Origin: Acinetobacter sp. ASP199
GTDB lineage: Bacteria > Pseudomonadota > Gammaproteobacteria > Pseudomonadales > Moraxellaceae
Assembly: GCF_022700675.1 (NCBI RefSeq)
Contig: NZ_CP062182.1
Location: 1,426,001-1,490,000 of the forward strand
Length of the DNA: 64,000 nt
Direction: 5' to 3'
Every line of letters begins with the position of its first letter. Positions within the stretch are counted from its first letter, which is position 1. The translations under genes and the position numbers were made by a program. Shown here one piece after another: positions 53,374 to 62,081 of the stretch. The notes beneath the pieces are model-generated. The model worked only from the letters and a program-made list of their open reading frames with translations. It had not been told where the DNA came from and did not search any database.

Positions 53374-54359
53374 GCCTGTTCATCCTCCAGCGTCAGTTGA
53401 CCTATACACTGCAAATCAAATGCTGCATGGCTTTGCCGAATAAATACCGGCAGATCGGCTGCACAGCGGGCAAAATCCGCCTGCTGGCAATAAGGTGCTG
53501 CACCCAAGGCTTTGCCACAAAGTTCCAGTACTACTAGTGCGGTGTCTTCGACTTGGGCACGTAAAGCCCGGATCATCAATTCATGATTGTGCCTAGGGGC
53601 GGCATCAATCAGTTTGGCAGTTTCATAAAATAGTGCACGAGTTGCATACAGCTTGCTACTGAGCTCACCCAGATACATTTCTCTAAATGGATTAGTTTTA
53701 TGCTGCATGGCATGTTTTAAAAAACGGGCCAGCTTGAGCGTTGCACCAAACCAGCAGGCAGCGACACCAGCCGCACCATGCCAGAATCCATGACGATCCA
53801 GATAATAATTTGGCTTGCTGATGATTTTGGCTTTGACCTGATTGAAGCTAACCTCAGCCGTGCGTGTATATTGCATTCCCACGGCGTTCCAGGCACTGGT
53901 ATTGATCTGAATCCCATCCTGGGTCATATCTACCAGCAACAGTTGCGAGCGTTCTTCTTCATCCCTATAGGTCAATAAAGCCTGCTGCACCTGACCGGCG
54001 GCTGAACACCATGGTTTAATTCCTGAAAGCAGACCATCTTCCAGCTGTAAAGGTTCAGGACCGCCCTCTGCTGCCCAGATCGCAGTCAATCCAACAATCT
54101 GCTCAGGATCTGCATGTAGTTCATGGAGTATTGCCAGTACATCCAGATGCGATTCATATAGCTTGGCCAGACTCAGATCTATGGCGGCAACCTGACTCAG
54201 GATTTGCCAGCGTTTTAAGGTCTGTCCTTCACCCGGGTAAGGCACCTCAAGACTGTGTTGAATCAGCTGATGCATAGCGTGATCAACCTGCTGCTCGGGA
54301 TCAGTCGAAGAAGAATCAAATTCTACTTTTAATTGTTCGATCAGCTGCTTGAGGTACAT
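53361..54359 (-). CDS. acyl-CoA dehydrogenase-like protein
   Basis: A 332-residue protein with the acyl-CoA dehydrogenase fold pattern, somewhat shorter than usual family members (about 380). Recognisable elements include IDLSLAKLYESHLDVLAIL, the middle-domain strand VGMQYTRTAEVSFNQVKA and a helical C terminus with ALVVLELCGKALGAAPYCQ. It is first in the operon and overlaps the PIG-L gene by 13 bp. The natural substrate may not be a CoA thioester. Members of this family beside deacetylases and methyltransferases remain uncharacterised to my knowledge. Confidence 0.75.
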   Translation of the reverse strand: MYLKQLIEQLKVEFDSSSTDPEQQVDHAMHQLIQHSLEVPYPGEGQTLKRWQILSQVAAIDLSLAKLYESHLDVLAILHELHADPEQIVGLTAIWAAEGGPEPLQLEDGLLSGIKPWCSAAGQVQQALLTYRDEEERSQLLLVDMTQDGIQINTSAWNAVGMQYTRTAEVSFNQVKAKIISKPNYYLDRHGFWHGAAGVAACWFGATLKLARFLKHAMQHKTNPFREMYLGELSSKLYATRALFYETAKLIDAAPRHNHELMIRALRAQVEDTALVVLELCGKALGAAPYCQQADFARCAADLPVFIRQSHAAFDLQCIGQLTLEDEQAWAL

Positions 54360-54551
54360 TCATCTTCCTCATTCAATATCATTACGATTGTTTTATCGGG
54401 TGGTCAAATTTGAATAGCGAATTAAGTATTTGACTATTCATTATGTAAATCACTGTTTTATGAATTATTTTATGCCCAGTATTGGCATGAGATACTGTAG
54501 TTTTTTGTCAGGAATTTGTCTGCTTTGTAAATCTTAAGTATTGAAAGCGAT

Positions 54552-54584
54552 AAAAAAAACCGCCTATCTTGAGGCGGTTTTTTT
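54552..54584 (-). terminator. intrinsic terminator after the OsmC-YcaO gene
   Basis: CCGCCT-ATCTTG-... stem with AGGCGG flanked by A8 and T7 runs, functional in both directions. It lies about 19 bp downstream of the osmC-ycaO stop on the minus strand. It closely resembles the terminator at 23224-23252. Confidence 0.85.
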
Positions 54585-54602
54585 GATTCATCTATCTATG
54601 GA

Positions 54603-56804
54603 TTACTGTTGAGCCACAAACTTGGCGCGTGCTGCATGTAGTTTCTTATAGCTGTCGATCAGGCGCAAATGACGATCCAGCCCTTCTAGCTGCATATTGG
54701 TTTCGGCCAGGCCATGGAAACGAACCGTTCCTTCGATTGAACCTAAAACGGCGTCCATACGATCATCACCAAACATACGGCGGAAGTTGTGTTCATAATC
54801 TTCCAGTTCCATGTCATCATCCAGAATAACTTCCAGAACGACATTCATGCACTGGTAGAACAGACCACGTTCAACGGTATTGGTATTGAACTGCAGGAAC
54901 TGCTCAACCAGATCTTTGGCTTCTTCAAATTGCTGCAAAGCCACATAAATCAGCAGTTTTAGCTCCAGAATAGTGAGTTGGCCCCATTCAGTATTTTCAT
55001 CGAACTCAATACCGATTAAGGTTTTGATCTCGGTATAGTCATCCTCATCTGCTTCTTCCAGACGCTCAACCAGTGCTTCCAGTTGTTCATCATCCAGACG
55101 GTGCAGATTCAGGATATCTTCACGGTATAAAAGTGCCTTGTTGGTATTGTCCCAAACCAGATCTTCTACCAGATAAATTTCTGAATAGCCCGGTACCAGA
55201 ATACGGCAAGCTGTGGCGCCTAGGTGCTGGTAGACTGCCATATAAACTTCATGGCCCATGTCTTCCAGAATTGTGAATAATTCCTGAGCTTCATCCGCAT
55301 TCGAGTTTTGACCGTTATTAGTGAAATCCCACTCGACAAAATCATAATCTGATTTCGCGCTGAAGAAACGCCAAGACACCACACCACTAGAGTCAATAAA
55401 GTGCTCAACAAAGTTATTCGGTTCAGTTACTGCATTGCTGCTAAAGGTTGGTTTTGGCAGATCATTCAGACCTTCAAAACTACGGCCTTGTAACAACTCA
55501 GTCAAACTACGCTCTAATGCCACTTCAAAGTTTGGATGGGCACCAAATGAGGCAAATACACCGCCGGTACGTGGGTTCATCAGAGTGACACACATGACCG
55601 GGAACTGACCGCCTAAAGAAGCATCTTTGACCAGAACCGGGAAGCCCTGTTCTTCCAGACCTTTAATGCCTTCAACAATTTTTGGATATTTTGCCAGAAC
55701 ATGCTCAGGCACATCCGGAAGTGTGAGTTCACCTTCCAGAATTTCACGTTTTACCGCACGTTCGAAAATTTCAGACAGACATTGTACTTGAGCTTCAGCC
55801 AGCGTATTCCCGGCGCTCATCCCGTTACTTAAGTAAAGGTTCTCAATCAGATTCGACGGGAAATAAACGGTTTCACCATCAGACTGACGTACAAATGGCA
55901 ATGAGCAGATGCCACGAGCCTTGTTCCCCGAGTTAGTATCATAAAGATGGGTACCCAATAACTCATCTTCAGGATCATAAATTTCACGGGTATGTTCATC
56001 TAAAACTTCTGCGGGTAATTCGCCATTCGAACCTGGCTGGAACCATTTCTCATCTGGATAATGCACAAATTCGGCATTGGCAATGTCTTCACCCCAGAAC
56101 TGATCATTATAGAAGAAGTTGCAGTTCAGACGTTCAATAAATTCACCCAAGGCAGATGCCAGCGCACTTTCCTTGGTGGAACCTTTACCATTGGTAAAAC
56201 ACATTGGCGACTGCGCATCACGGATATGTAGTGACCACACATTCGGCACTATATTACGCCAAGACGCGATTTCAATCTTCATGCCAAGGCCTGCCAAAAT
56301 TGCAGACATATTGGCAATGGTTTCTTCTAGTGGAAGGTCTTTACCTGGAATAAAGGTACTGTTTTCAGAAGCCAGACTCGGCATTAATAAGGCTTGAGCA
56401 TCTGCATCAATGCTTTCCACTTCTTCAATGACAAATTCAGGACCGGTTTGAATGACTTTCTTGACGGTACAACGGTCAATCGAACGTAAAATCCCTTGGC
56501 GATCTTTTTCAGAAATATCAGCCGGCAGTTCCACCTGAATTTTAAAAATCTGTTTATAGCGGTTTTCAGGATCAACAATATTATTTTGCGAAAGGCGGAT
56601 ATTATCAGTCGGAATATCACGTGCTGCACAATATACTTTGACAAAGTAAGCTGCACAAAGCGCCGATGAGGCCAGAAAATAATCGAATGGGCCGGGAGCG
56701 GAACCATCGCCTTTATAGCGAATCGGTTGATCGGCAATTACCGTGAAGTCATCAAATTTGGCTTCTTGGCGGAGATTGTCGAGATAATTGACCTTAATTT
56801 CCAT
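54603..56804 (-). CDS. OsmC-YcaO fusion protein
   Basis: A 733-residue two-domain protein. Residues 1-145 are OsmC-like (SAPGPFDYFLASSALCAAYFV, with the active-site-type Cys). Residues about 165-560 are an E. coli-type YcaO domain starting FIPGKDLPLEETIA, with VPNVWSLHIRD, CFTNGKGSTKESALASALGE and the ATP-binding ERL/FER glutamates. The C-terminal part (about 590-725) is helical, TPR-like. E. coli YcaO lacks the OsmC part and influences RimO-dependent ribosomal S12 methylthiolation. The fusion suggests peroxide or thiol chemistry linked to ATP-dependent modification. It is monocistronic with a long leader. Confidence 0.88.
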   Translation of the reverse strand: MEIKVNYLDNLRQEAKFDDFTVIADQPIRYKGDGSAPGPFDYFLASSALCAAYFVKVYCAARDIPTDNIRLSQNNIVDPENRYKQIFKIQVELPADISEKDRQGILRSIDRCTVKKVIQTGPEFVIEEVESIDADAQALLMPSLASENSTFIPGKDLPLEETIANMSAILAGLGMKIEIASWRNIVPNVWSLHIRDAQSPMCFTNGKGSTKESALASALGEFIERLNCNFFYNDQFWGEDIANAEFVHYPDEKWFQPGSNGELPAEVLDEHTREIYDPEDELLGTHLYDTNSGNKARGICSLPFVRQSDGETVYFPSNLIENLYLSNGMSAGNTLAEAQVQCLSEIFERAVKREILEGELTLPDVPEHVLAKYPKIVEGIKGLEEQGFPVLVKDASLGGQFPVMCVTLMNPRTGGVFASFGAHPNFEVALERSLTELLQGRSFEGLNDLPKPTFSSNAVTEPNNFVEHFIDSSGVVSWRFFSAKSDYDFVEWDFTNNGQNSNADEAQELFTILEDMGHEVYMAVYQHLGATACRILVPGYSEIYLVEDLVWDNTNKALLYREDILNLHRLDDEQLEALVERLEEADEDDYTEIKTLIGIEFDENTEWGQLTILELKLLIYVALQQFEEAKDLVEQFLQFNTNTVERGLFYQCMNVVLEVILDDDMELEDYEHNFRRMFGDDRMDAVLGSIEGTVRFHGLAETNMQLEGLDRHLRLIDSYKKLHAARAKFVAQQ

Positions 56805-57169
56805 GTGGATACCTAAATGTTCTTATGTGCCACATGGACAGATAAGATGCTGAATCTGAATGTACAAGCCGAATCACGCAGGAGAACTTGACTTAAAAAT
56901 GAATCAGGGTAATGACGTAGCCATGCTGCTACGGCGAACCCTTTAAGGATGGGCGCTATTATAGAGTCATTTGATGAAATTGATAACGTTTGTGAGTTTT
57001 TCCGGCATATTTCTCGTAAATGACGCAAACAAAAACAGGATATATTCAGTTTTTATAACCTGTTTTGCTGCATTGTTTCTTCTATTGCTTTGGTGAGTTT
57101 TAGCTGAGATTTTTGATCCGGTCAAATTTCGGATAAAACACCTCAGTCAAGACCATACAACTGAACTAA
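56805..57169 (-). promoter_or_regulatory. promoter and long leader of the OsmC-YcaO gene
   Basis: A minus-strand TATAAT (56960-56965) gives a leader of about 150 nt. In it CGTAGC-AGCATG-GCTACG forms a clear hairpin near 56920-56940. A leader this long with a hairpin could host post-transcriptional control, but no known riboswitch class was recognised. The remaining 57010-57169 has no visible gene. Confidence 0.45.
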
Positions 57170-57940
57170 TTAAAAATCATAACTTAAACCAAATAAAGCC
57201 AGATTGCGCTGCTTTTCACCATAGCGATCATAACCTCCCAGCAGATATTCGCCTGACACACTTAATTGAGGCAAGATGGCATAACTGAGGCCGGCAGATG
57301 CATAACGGAAAGCATGCTGTTTTTGGGTATCGCCTAGTTCACCACCTTCATATTTACCGTCGTCATTAAAATAGCTGCCTGCAGCAGTCAGACTGGCATT
57401 TACACGATCATTCAATTGATGGTTCAGATTCAGCGTATAAAAGGTATCGCCCTGATTGGCATAGACCACATCATAAAGATAAGTCGATACACTCGCTGCA
57501 ATACTGGTTTTTTCATCCAGCGTGCGGCTGACATTTAAACCCAGTTCATTACTGGTGGTGTTTTCGCCCCCCGGATAATAGTAGGTGGCATTCCAGAAAT
57601 TCCAGTCATAATGCTCCGAGCTGTGCGTATAGCCGACCAGAAAATCATGCTCGAATTTGTCTGAACGATGTCCCGAACGCCCTTGCACTTCTGCATAAGA
57701 GTATCCCAGCGTAGAACCCCAATATCCGATATAAAAATTGCCATAAGCCAAATTCAATGCAGCCTGTACAGCAAGGTCGTCATTTTCAGGTGCATTGGTT
57801 AAACCACGGGAGACATATTTCGAAACTACGCTAATATTTCCACTCGTTTCGATTTTTTTTGTTTCTATATCATCAGCAGAACAGTAAAGACTTGAAACAG
57901 CAGTACAGCCGAAGAGCACTGTTTGATTGAATATTTTCAT
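57170..57940 (-). CDS. TorF-family outer-membrane protein
   Basis: A 256-residue beta-barrel protein with an N-terminal signal peptide and a terminal Phe (LSYDF), the outer-membrane targeting mark. The segment SGNISVVSKYVSRGLTNAPE followed by YIGYWGSTLGYS is characteristic of the TorF putative porin family. Alternating hydrophobic strands with many Tyr and Trp run throughout. Its function, probably small-solute passage, is not established. Confidence 0.85.
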   Translation of the reverse strand: MKIFNQTVLFGCTAVSSLYCSADDIETKKIETSGNISVVSKYVSRGLTNAPENDDLAVQAALNLAYGNFYIGYWGSTLGYSYAEVQGRSGHRSDKFEHDFLVGYTHSSEHYDWNFWNATYYYPGGENTTSNELGLNVSRTLDEKTSIAASVSTYLYDVVYANQGDTFYTLNLNHQLNDRVNASLTAAGSYFNDDGKYEGGELGDTQKQHAFRYASAGLSYAILPQLSVSGEYLLGGYDRYGEKQRNLALFGLSYDF

Positions 57941-58067
57941 AAAATATAAATTGTATTAAGCACAAGCTAAATAAGACCTAAACCGGTGACGGCCTTATAA
58001 AGCTTGAGGTAAAGTAAATTTTGCTGTATTCCTGTTTGCATTCGGCAACAGAAAATTAAGCTATGAG

Positions 58068-59723
58068 TTAAGCGTGAGATGCCTTGTAGAAAGGTGCAGA
58101 TGAAGGCGTAAGAGCAGGCTTGCCACGAATATGATCTGCCAGTTTTTCAGCGATCATAATTGTAGTTGCATTGAGGTTACCGGTAATGATCAAAGGCATA
58201 ATCGAGGCATCAATCACACGCAGACCTTGCATTTCATGTACGCGTCCATAACCATCGACAACCGCCATGTCATCCTCACCCATTTTACAGCTACACGATG
58301 GATGATACGCGGTTTCTGCATGATTACGAACAAATTCATCAATTTCAGCATCTGTTTGTAGATGTTTTCCCGGACTGATTTCTTCACCACGATAGGGATC
58401 CAATGCTGGCTGATGCATGATTTCCCGGGTAATGCGGATGGCATCGCGGAATTCACGCCAGTCCTGCTCGGTACTCATATAGTTGAACAGAATACTTGGA
58501 TGCTCAAACGGGTCTTTGGATTTCAGACGAACACGGCCACGCGACGGTGAGCGCATTGAGCCAACATGAGCTTGAAAACCATGCTCGTGAATGGCGTTGG
58601 TGCCATTGTAGTTAATCGCAATCGGTAAAAAATGATACTGGATATTCGGCCATTCAAATTCATCTGAAGAGCGAATAAAACCACCTGCTTCAAACTGATT
58701 GCTCGCGCCAATGCCCTTACCCAAAAATAACCATTCTGCCCCAATCATCGGCTGGTTATACCACTTGAGTGCCGGATATAAGCTAACCGGTTTTTTGCAT
58801 TTATATTGCAGGTACATTTCCAGATGGTCTTGCAGGTTTTCACCCACACCCGGTAAATCCTGAACCACAGGAATATCCAGACTTTTTAACAGTTCAGCCG
58901 GGCCAACGCCTGAGCGTTGCAGGATTTGCGGTGATGCAATTGCACCAGCACATAACAATACTTCACGATCGGCAAACACCTGAATCGGCTGCAAGGTATT
59001 TTGCCCCTCGAAATACTCTACACCTATCGCCTGTTTCTGGTTAAACAAAATTCTATTGGTCATGGCATGGGTAATAATCGTCAGGTTGTCGCGACCTTTG
59101 GCCATATCGAGATAACCACGTGCTGTACTGGAACGACGGCCTTGCGGCGTCACAGTTCGATCCATAGGACCGAAGCCTTCCTGTTGGTAACCGTTCAGAT
59201 CACCGGTACGTGGATAACCGGCCTGTACACCCGCTTCGATCATGGCATGAAACAGTTCATTATTGCCCTGTTTAGGCGTTGCCACCGAAACCGGTCCAGA
59301 ATCGCCATGATAATCATTGCCACCAATATCACGGCTTTCCGCTTTTTTATAATATGGCAGACAGTCGGCATAGCTCCAGTGTTCAAGCCCCTTCAGGCTG
59401 GCCCACTGTTCCAGATCCATAGCATTACCACGGATATAGCACATGCCGTTAATTAACGAAGAACCACCCAAGCCTTTACCACGACCGCATTCCATCCGAC
59501 GGTTATTCATATGTGGTTCGGGGTCGGTCAGGTAGGCCCAGTTATAACGGCGTCCCTGCAAGGGATAAGCTAAAGCGGCTGGCATCTGGGTTCTAAAATC
59601 CAGCCGATGATCCGGACCACCCGCTTCCAGCAACAAGACTTTGATCTCTGGATCTTCCGTTAAACGCGCAGCCAGTACATTACCCGCAGAACCTGCACCA
59701 ATAATAATATAGTCGTAATTCAT
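58068..59723 (-). CDS. betA: BetA, choline dehydrogenase
   Basis: FAD-dependent GMC oxidoreductase that oxidises choline to betaine aldehyde, the first step of glycine-betaine synthesis. The 551 residues start with the FAD motif [15 protein letters not shown]; other marks are [15 protein letters not shown] and the catalytic-loop [10 protein letters not shown]. coli BetA has 556 residues. It is 11 bp downstream of betB in the betIBA operon. Confidence 0.96.
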   Translation of the reverse strand: MNYDYIIIGAGSAGNVLAARLTEDPEIKVLLLEAGGPDHRLDFRTQMPAALAYPLQGRRYNWAYLTDPEPHMNNRRMECGRGKGLGGSSLINGMCYIRGNAMDLEQWASLKGLEHWSYADCLPYYKKAESRDIGGNDYHGDSGPVSVATPKQGNNELFHAMIEAGVQAGYPRTGDLNGYQQEGFGPMDRTVTPQGRRSSTARGYLDMAKGRDNLTIITHAMTNRILFNQKQAIGVEYFEGQNTLQPIQVFADREVLLCAGAIASPQILQRSGVGPAELLKSLDIPVVQDLPGVGENLQDHLEMYLQYKCKKPVSLYPALKWYNQPMIGAEWLFLGKGIGASNQFEAGGFIRSSDEFEWPNIQYHFLPIAINYNGTNAIHEHGFQAHVGSMRSPSRGRVRLKSKDPFEHPSILFNYMSTEQDWREFRDAIRITREIMHQPALDPYRGEEISPGKHLQTDAEIDEFVRNHAETAYHPSCSCKMGEDDMAVVDGYGRVHEMQGLRVIDASIMPLIITGNLNATTIMIAEKLADHIRGKPALTPSSAPFYKASHA

Positions 59724-59734
59724 TCATCCTCCCC

Positions 59735-61210
59735 TTATGCGTTAAATACAGATTGGAAAGGACTCAATTCCACCTGAACTGATTTGGTCTGGGTATATTG
59801 CTGTAGTGTGACAATACCGTTTTCGCGACCTACACCCGAATGTTTATAGCCACCCACTGGCATTTCTGCCGGTGATTCACCCCAGGTATTGATCCAGCAA
59901 ATACCGGCTTCGATCTGATGAATGATCCGATGGGCACGAGACAAATTAGGCGTGACTACACCAGCAGCCAGACCATATTCTGTGGCATTGGCACGTTGAA
60001 TCACTTCTTCTTCCGAGTCATAACTGAGAATGCTCATGACCGGTCCAAAAATTTCATCACGGACAATCGTCATGTCGTCACGGCAATCAGTAAATACCGT
60101 GGGTAGCACATAAGCGCCTTGGGCAAATTGCTCATCTTCGGCACGGCCACCACCGCAAAGTAAACGAGCACCCTCTTTTTTGCCCTGTTCGATATAATCC
60201 AGCACTTTTTCCATATGAGAGAAGCTGGACACTGGACCAAAATTGGTCTCAAGATCGAGTGGATCTCCCATACGAATATAAGGAATACGCTGCAGAATCT
60301 TTTCTTCAAATTCTGCTTTTAAGGCTAAAGGTACAAATACGCGGGTACCATTGGTGCAAACCTGACCGGAACTATAGTAGTTAGCCATCATGGCAATATC
60401 TGCTGCCAGATCCAGATCGGCATCTTCGCAGATAATCAGAGGCGATTTTCCACCGAGTTCCATGGTGACTTCTTTCAGACTGGAATTCGCAGCTTGGGCC
60501 ATGACTTTTTTGCCGGTGGCAACACCACCAGTAAATGAAACTTTGGCTATATCGGGATGCGAGGTCAGATAAGCACCAATTTCACTGCCACCTGTTACCA
60601 CATTAAATACACCATGCGGAACACCGGCTTCGGTATAAATTTCTGCCAGTTTTAACGCAGTTAAAGGTGTTACTTCACTGGCTTTAAAGATCATGGCATT
60701 GCCTGCTGCCAGTGCAGGAGCCGATTTCCATAAGGCAATTTGAATCGGGTAATTCCATGCACCAATTCCGGCCACCACACCCAGAGGTTCACGACGGGTA
60801 TAAATAAATGATGTTTCTCGTAGTGGAATTTGCTGGCCTTCAAGAACCGGTAGAATTCCCGCATAATATTCGAGTACATCTGCACCTGTCGTAATATCAA
60901 CAGTCGATGTTTCACTAAAGGCTTTACCGCTGTCCAAGCTTTCTAATTTTGCCAGCTCATCGTTACGCTCGCGTAAAATGGCGACTGCCTTGTTCAAGAT
61001 GCGCGAGCGTTGAATCGCGGTCATTTCTGCCCAGACTTTTTGTCCTTGCTGTGCCGATTCAACAGCGCGATCGATATCATCTTGTGTACATACCTGCACG
61101 TCTGCCAGAACTTCGCCGGTCGCCGGATTAATTGTTTCAAATGTGCTGTTGGATGTAGCATCGACAAATTGTCCGTGGATATAAGGACGTTGCAGATTAA
61201 AGTGTGTCAA
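59735..61210 (-). CDS. betB: BetB, betaine aldehyde dehydrogenase
   Basis: NAD(P)-dependent enzyme that converts betaine aldehyde to glycine betaine. The 491-residue protein shows [17 protein letters not shown] with the catalytic Glu, the active-site Cys in [12 protein letters not shown], and ending [15 protein letters not shown]. It overlaps betI by 4 bp. Confidence 0.97.
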   Translation of the reverse strand: MTHFNLQRPYIHGQFVDATSNSTFETINPATGEVLADVQVCTQDDIDRAVESAQQGQKVWAEMTAIQRSRILNKAVAILRERNDELAKLESLDSGKAFSETSTVDITTGADVLEYYAGILPVLEGQQIPLRETSFIYTRREPLGVVAGIGAWNYPIQIALWKSAPALAAGNAMIFKASEVTPLTALKLAEIYTEAGVPHGVFNVVTGGSEIGAYLTSHPDIAKVSFTGGVATGKKVMAQAANSSLKEVTMELGGKSPLIICEDADLDLAADIAMMANYYSSGQVCTNGTRVFVPLALKAEFEEKILQRIPYIRMGDPLDLETNFGPVSSFSHMEKVLDYIEQGKKEGARLLCGGGRAEDEQFAQGAYVLPTVFTDCRDDMTIVRDEIFGPVMSILSYDSEEEVIQRANATEYGLAAGVVTPNLSRAHRIIHQIEAGICWINTWGESPAEMPVGGYKHSGVGRENGIVTLQQYTQTKSVQVELSPFQSVFNA

Positions 61211-61812
61211 TGGGATTCCCTCGCAGTTGAGTCATTCTTGAGTTGCTGTCGGATATAGTCACTACAAAGTTCTATCGGCATTTCAGGGTCAAGTTCTTCA
61301 TTGATCAGTGCACCCCTTAACCAGAAGCCATCAATCAGCGCAGCCAGTCCTTGAGCGGCTTTTTCAGCTTGTGCCTTAGGCAGCACTTTCATGAATTCAT
61401 GCTTGATATTGGAATGCAGCCGGTAATGGTTGACTTGCTGTAAACGGTGTAAATCAGGTTGATGCAGACTGCTGGCCCAAAATGCCAGCCAGACTTTCAT
61501 GGCCGCTTTATCTGTTTGTGGGGCAGCAAAGTTGCCTCGCACAATGGCCAGTAAACGTTGTTCAGGTGTGCTATCCACTTGGGACTGCATTTCTGCAACA
61601 GACTTACCTAATTGCTGCAATAAATAACGCATCGTTGCTTCAATGAGCCCATTTTTACCGCCAAAATAATGACTTATGATGCCGGTTGATACTCCGGCGC
61701 GCTGGGCAATCTGACTGATTGAGCTTTCGGCAAAACCCAATTCATTCACGGCAGCTAAGGTGGCATCGATTAATTGCTGGCGACGGATCGGCTGCATACC
61801 AACTTTTGGCAT
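61207..61812 (-). CDS. betI: BetI, choline-responsive TetR-family repressor
   Basis: TetR-type repressor of the bet genes, relieved by choline. I chose the ATG at 61812 (201 aa, [14 protein letters not shown]) because it matches E. coli BetI MPKLGMQSIRRRQL from its first residue; the ORF otherwise extends to 61884 with an unrelated sequence. The HTH is [20 protein letters not shown]. The ligand domain retains the [16 protein letters not shown] stretch typical of BetI. It is divergent from betT. Confidence 0.96.
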   Translation of the reverse strand: MPKVGMQPIRRQQLIDATLAAVNELGFAESSISQIAQRAGVSTGIISHYFGGKNGLIEATMRYLLQQLGKSVAEMQSQVDSTPEQRLLAIVRGNFAAPQTDKAAMKVWLAFWASSLHQPDLHRLQQVNHYRLHSNIKHEFMKVLPKAQAEKAAQGLAALIDGFWLRGALINEELDPEMPIELCSDYIRQQLKNDSTARESH

Positions 61813-61899
61813 AGGACTAACCTGAATAACGAATATAACAGTAGAAAACCATTCTGCTAGATCAATAGCGGAACGATGTAACAATTCATAAACGCTTTT

Positions 61900-61919
61900 T
61901 TAATTGAACGTTCAATTAA
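61900..61919. promoter_or_regulatory. BetI operator (20-bp perfect palindrome)
   Basis: TTAATTGAACGTTCAATTAA is a perfect palindrome in the betI-betT divergent region, about 90 bp upstream of betI and 162 bp upstream of betT. It is flanked by T4/A5 runs that extend the symmetry. The position and the TTGAACGTTCAA core fit a BetI-dimer site controlling both directions. No other regulatory element in 61813-62081 was recognised. Confidence 0.8.
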
Positions 61920-62081
61920 TAAAAATTATAGTGCTAGCTCACCCTTGATGTACAGCGCAGTTTGTTTTGGATTTGCAAAAGTTTGTAATTCACAAAAACA
62001 AGGCAGCTTTACCGCAGGCTCTTGCTTTCAAATCACACTGCACTGTAGATCATCCGGCAACAAAACGATGGTCATGGATTT

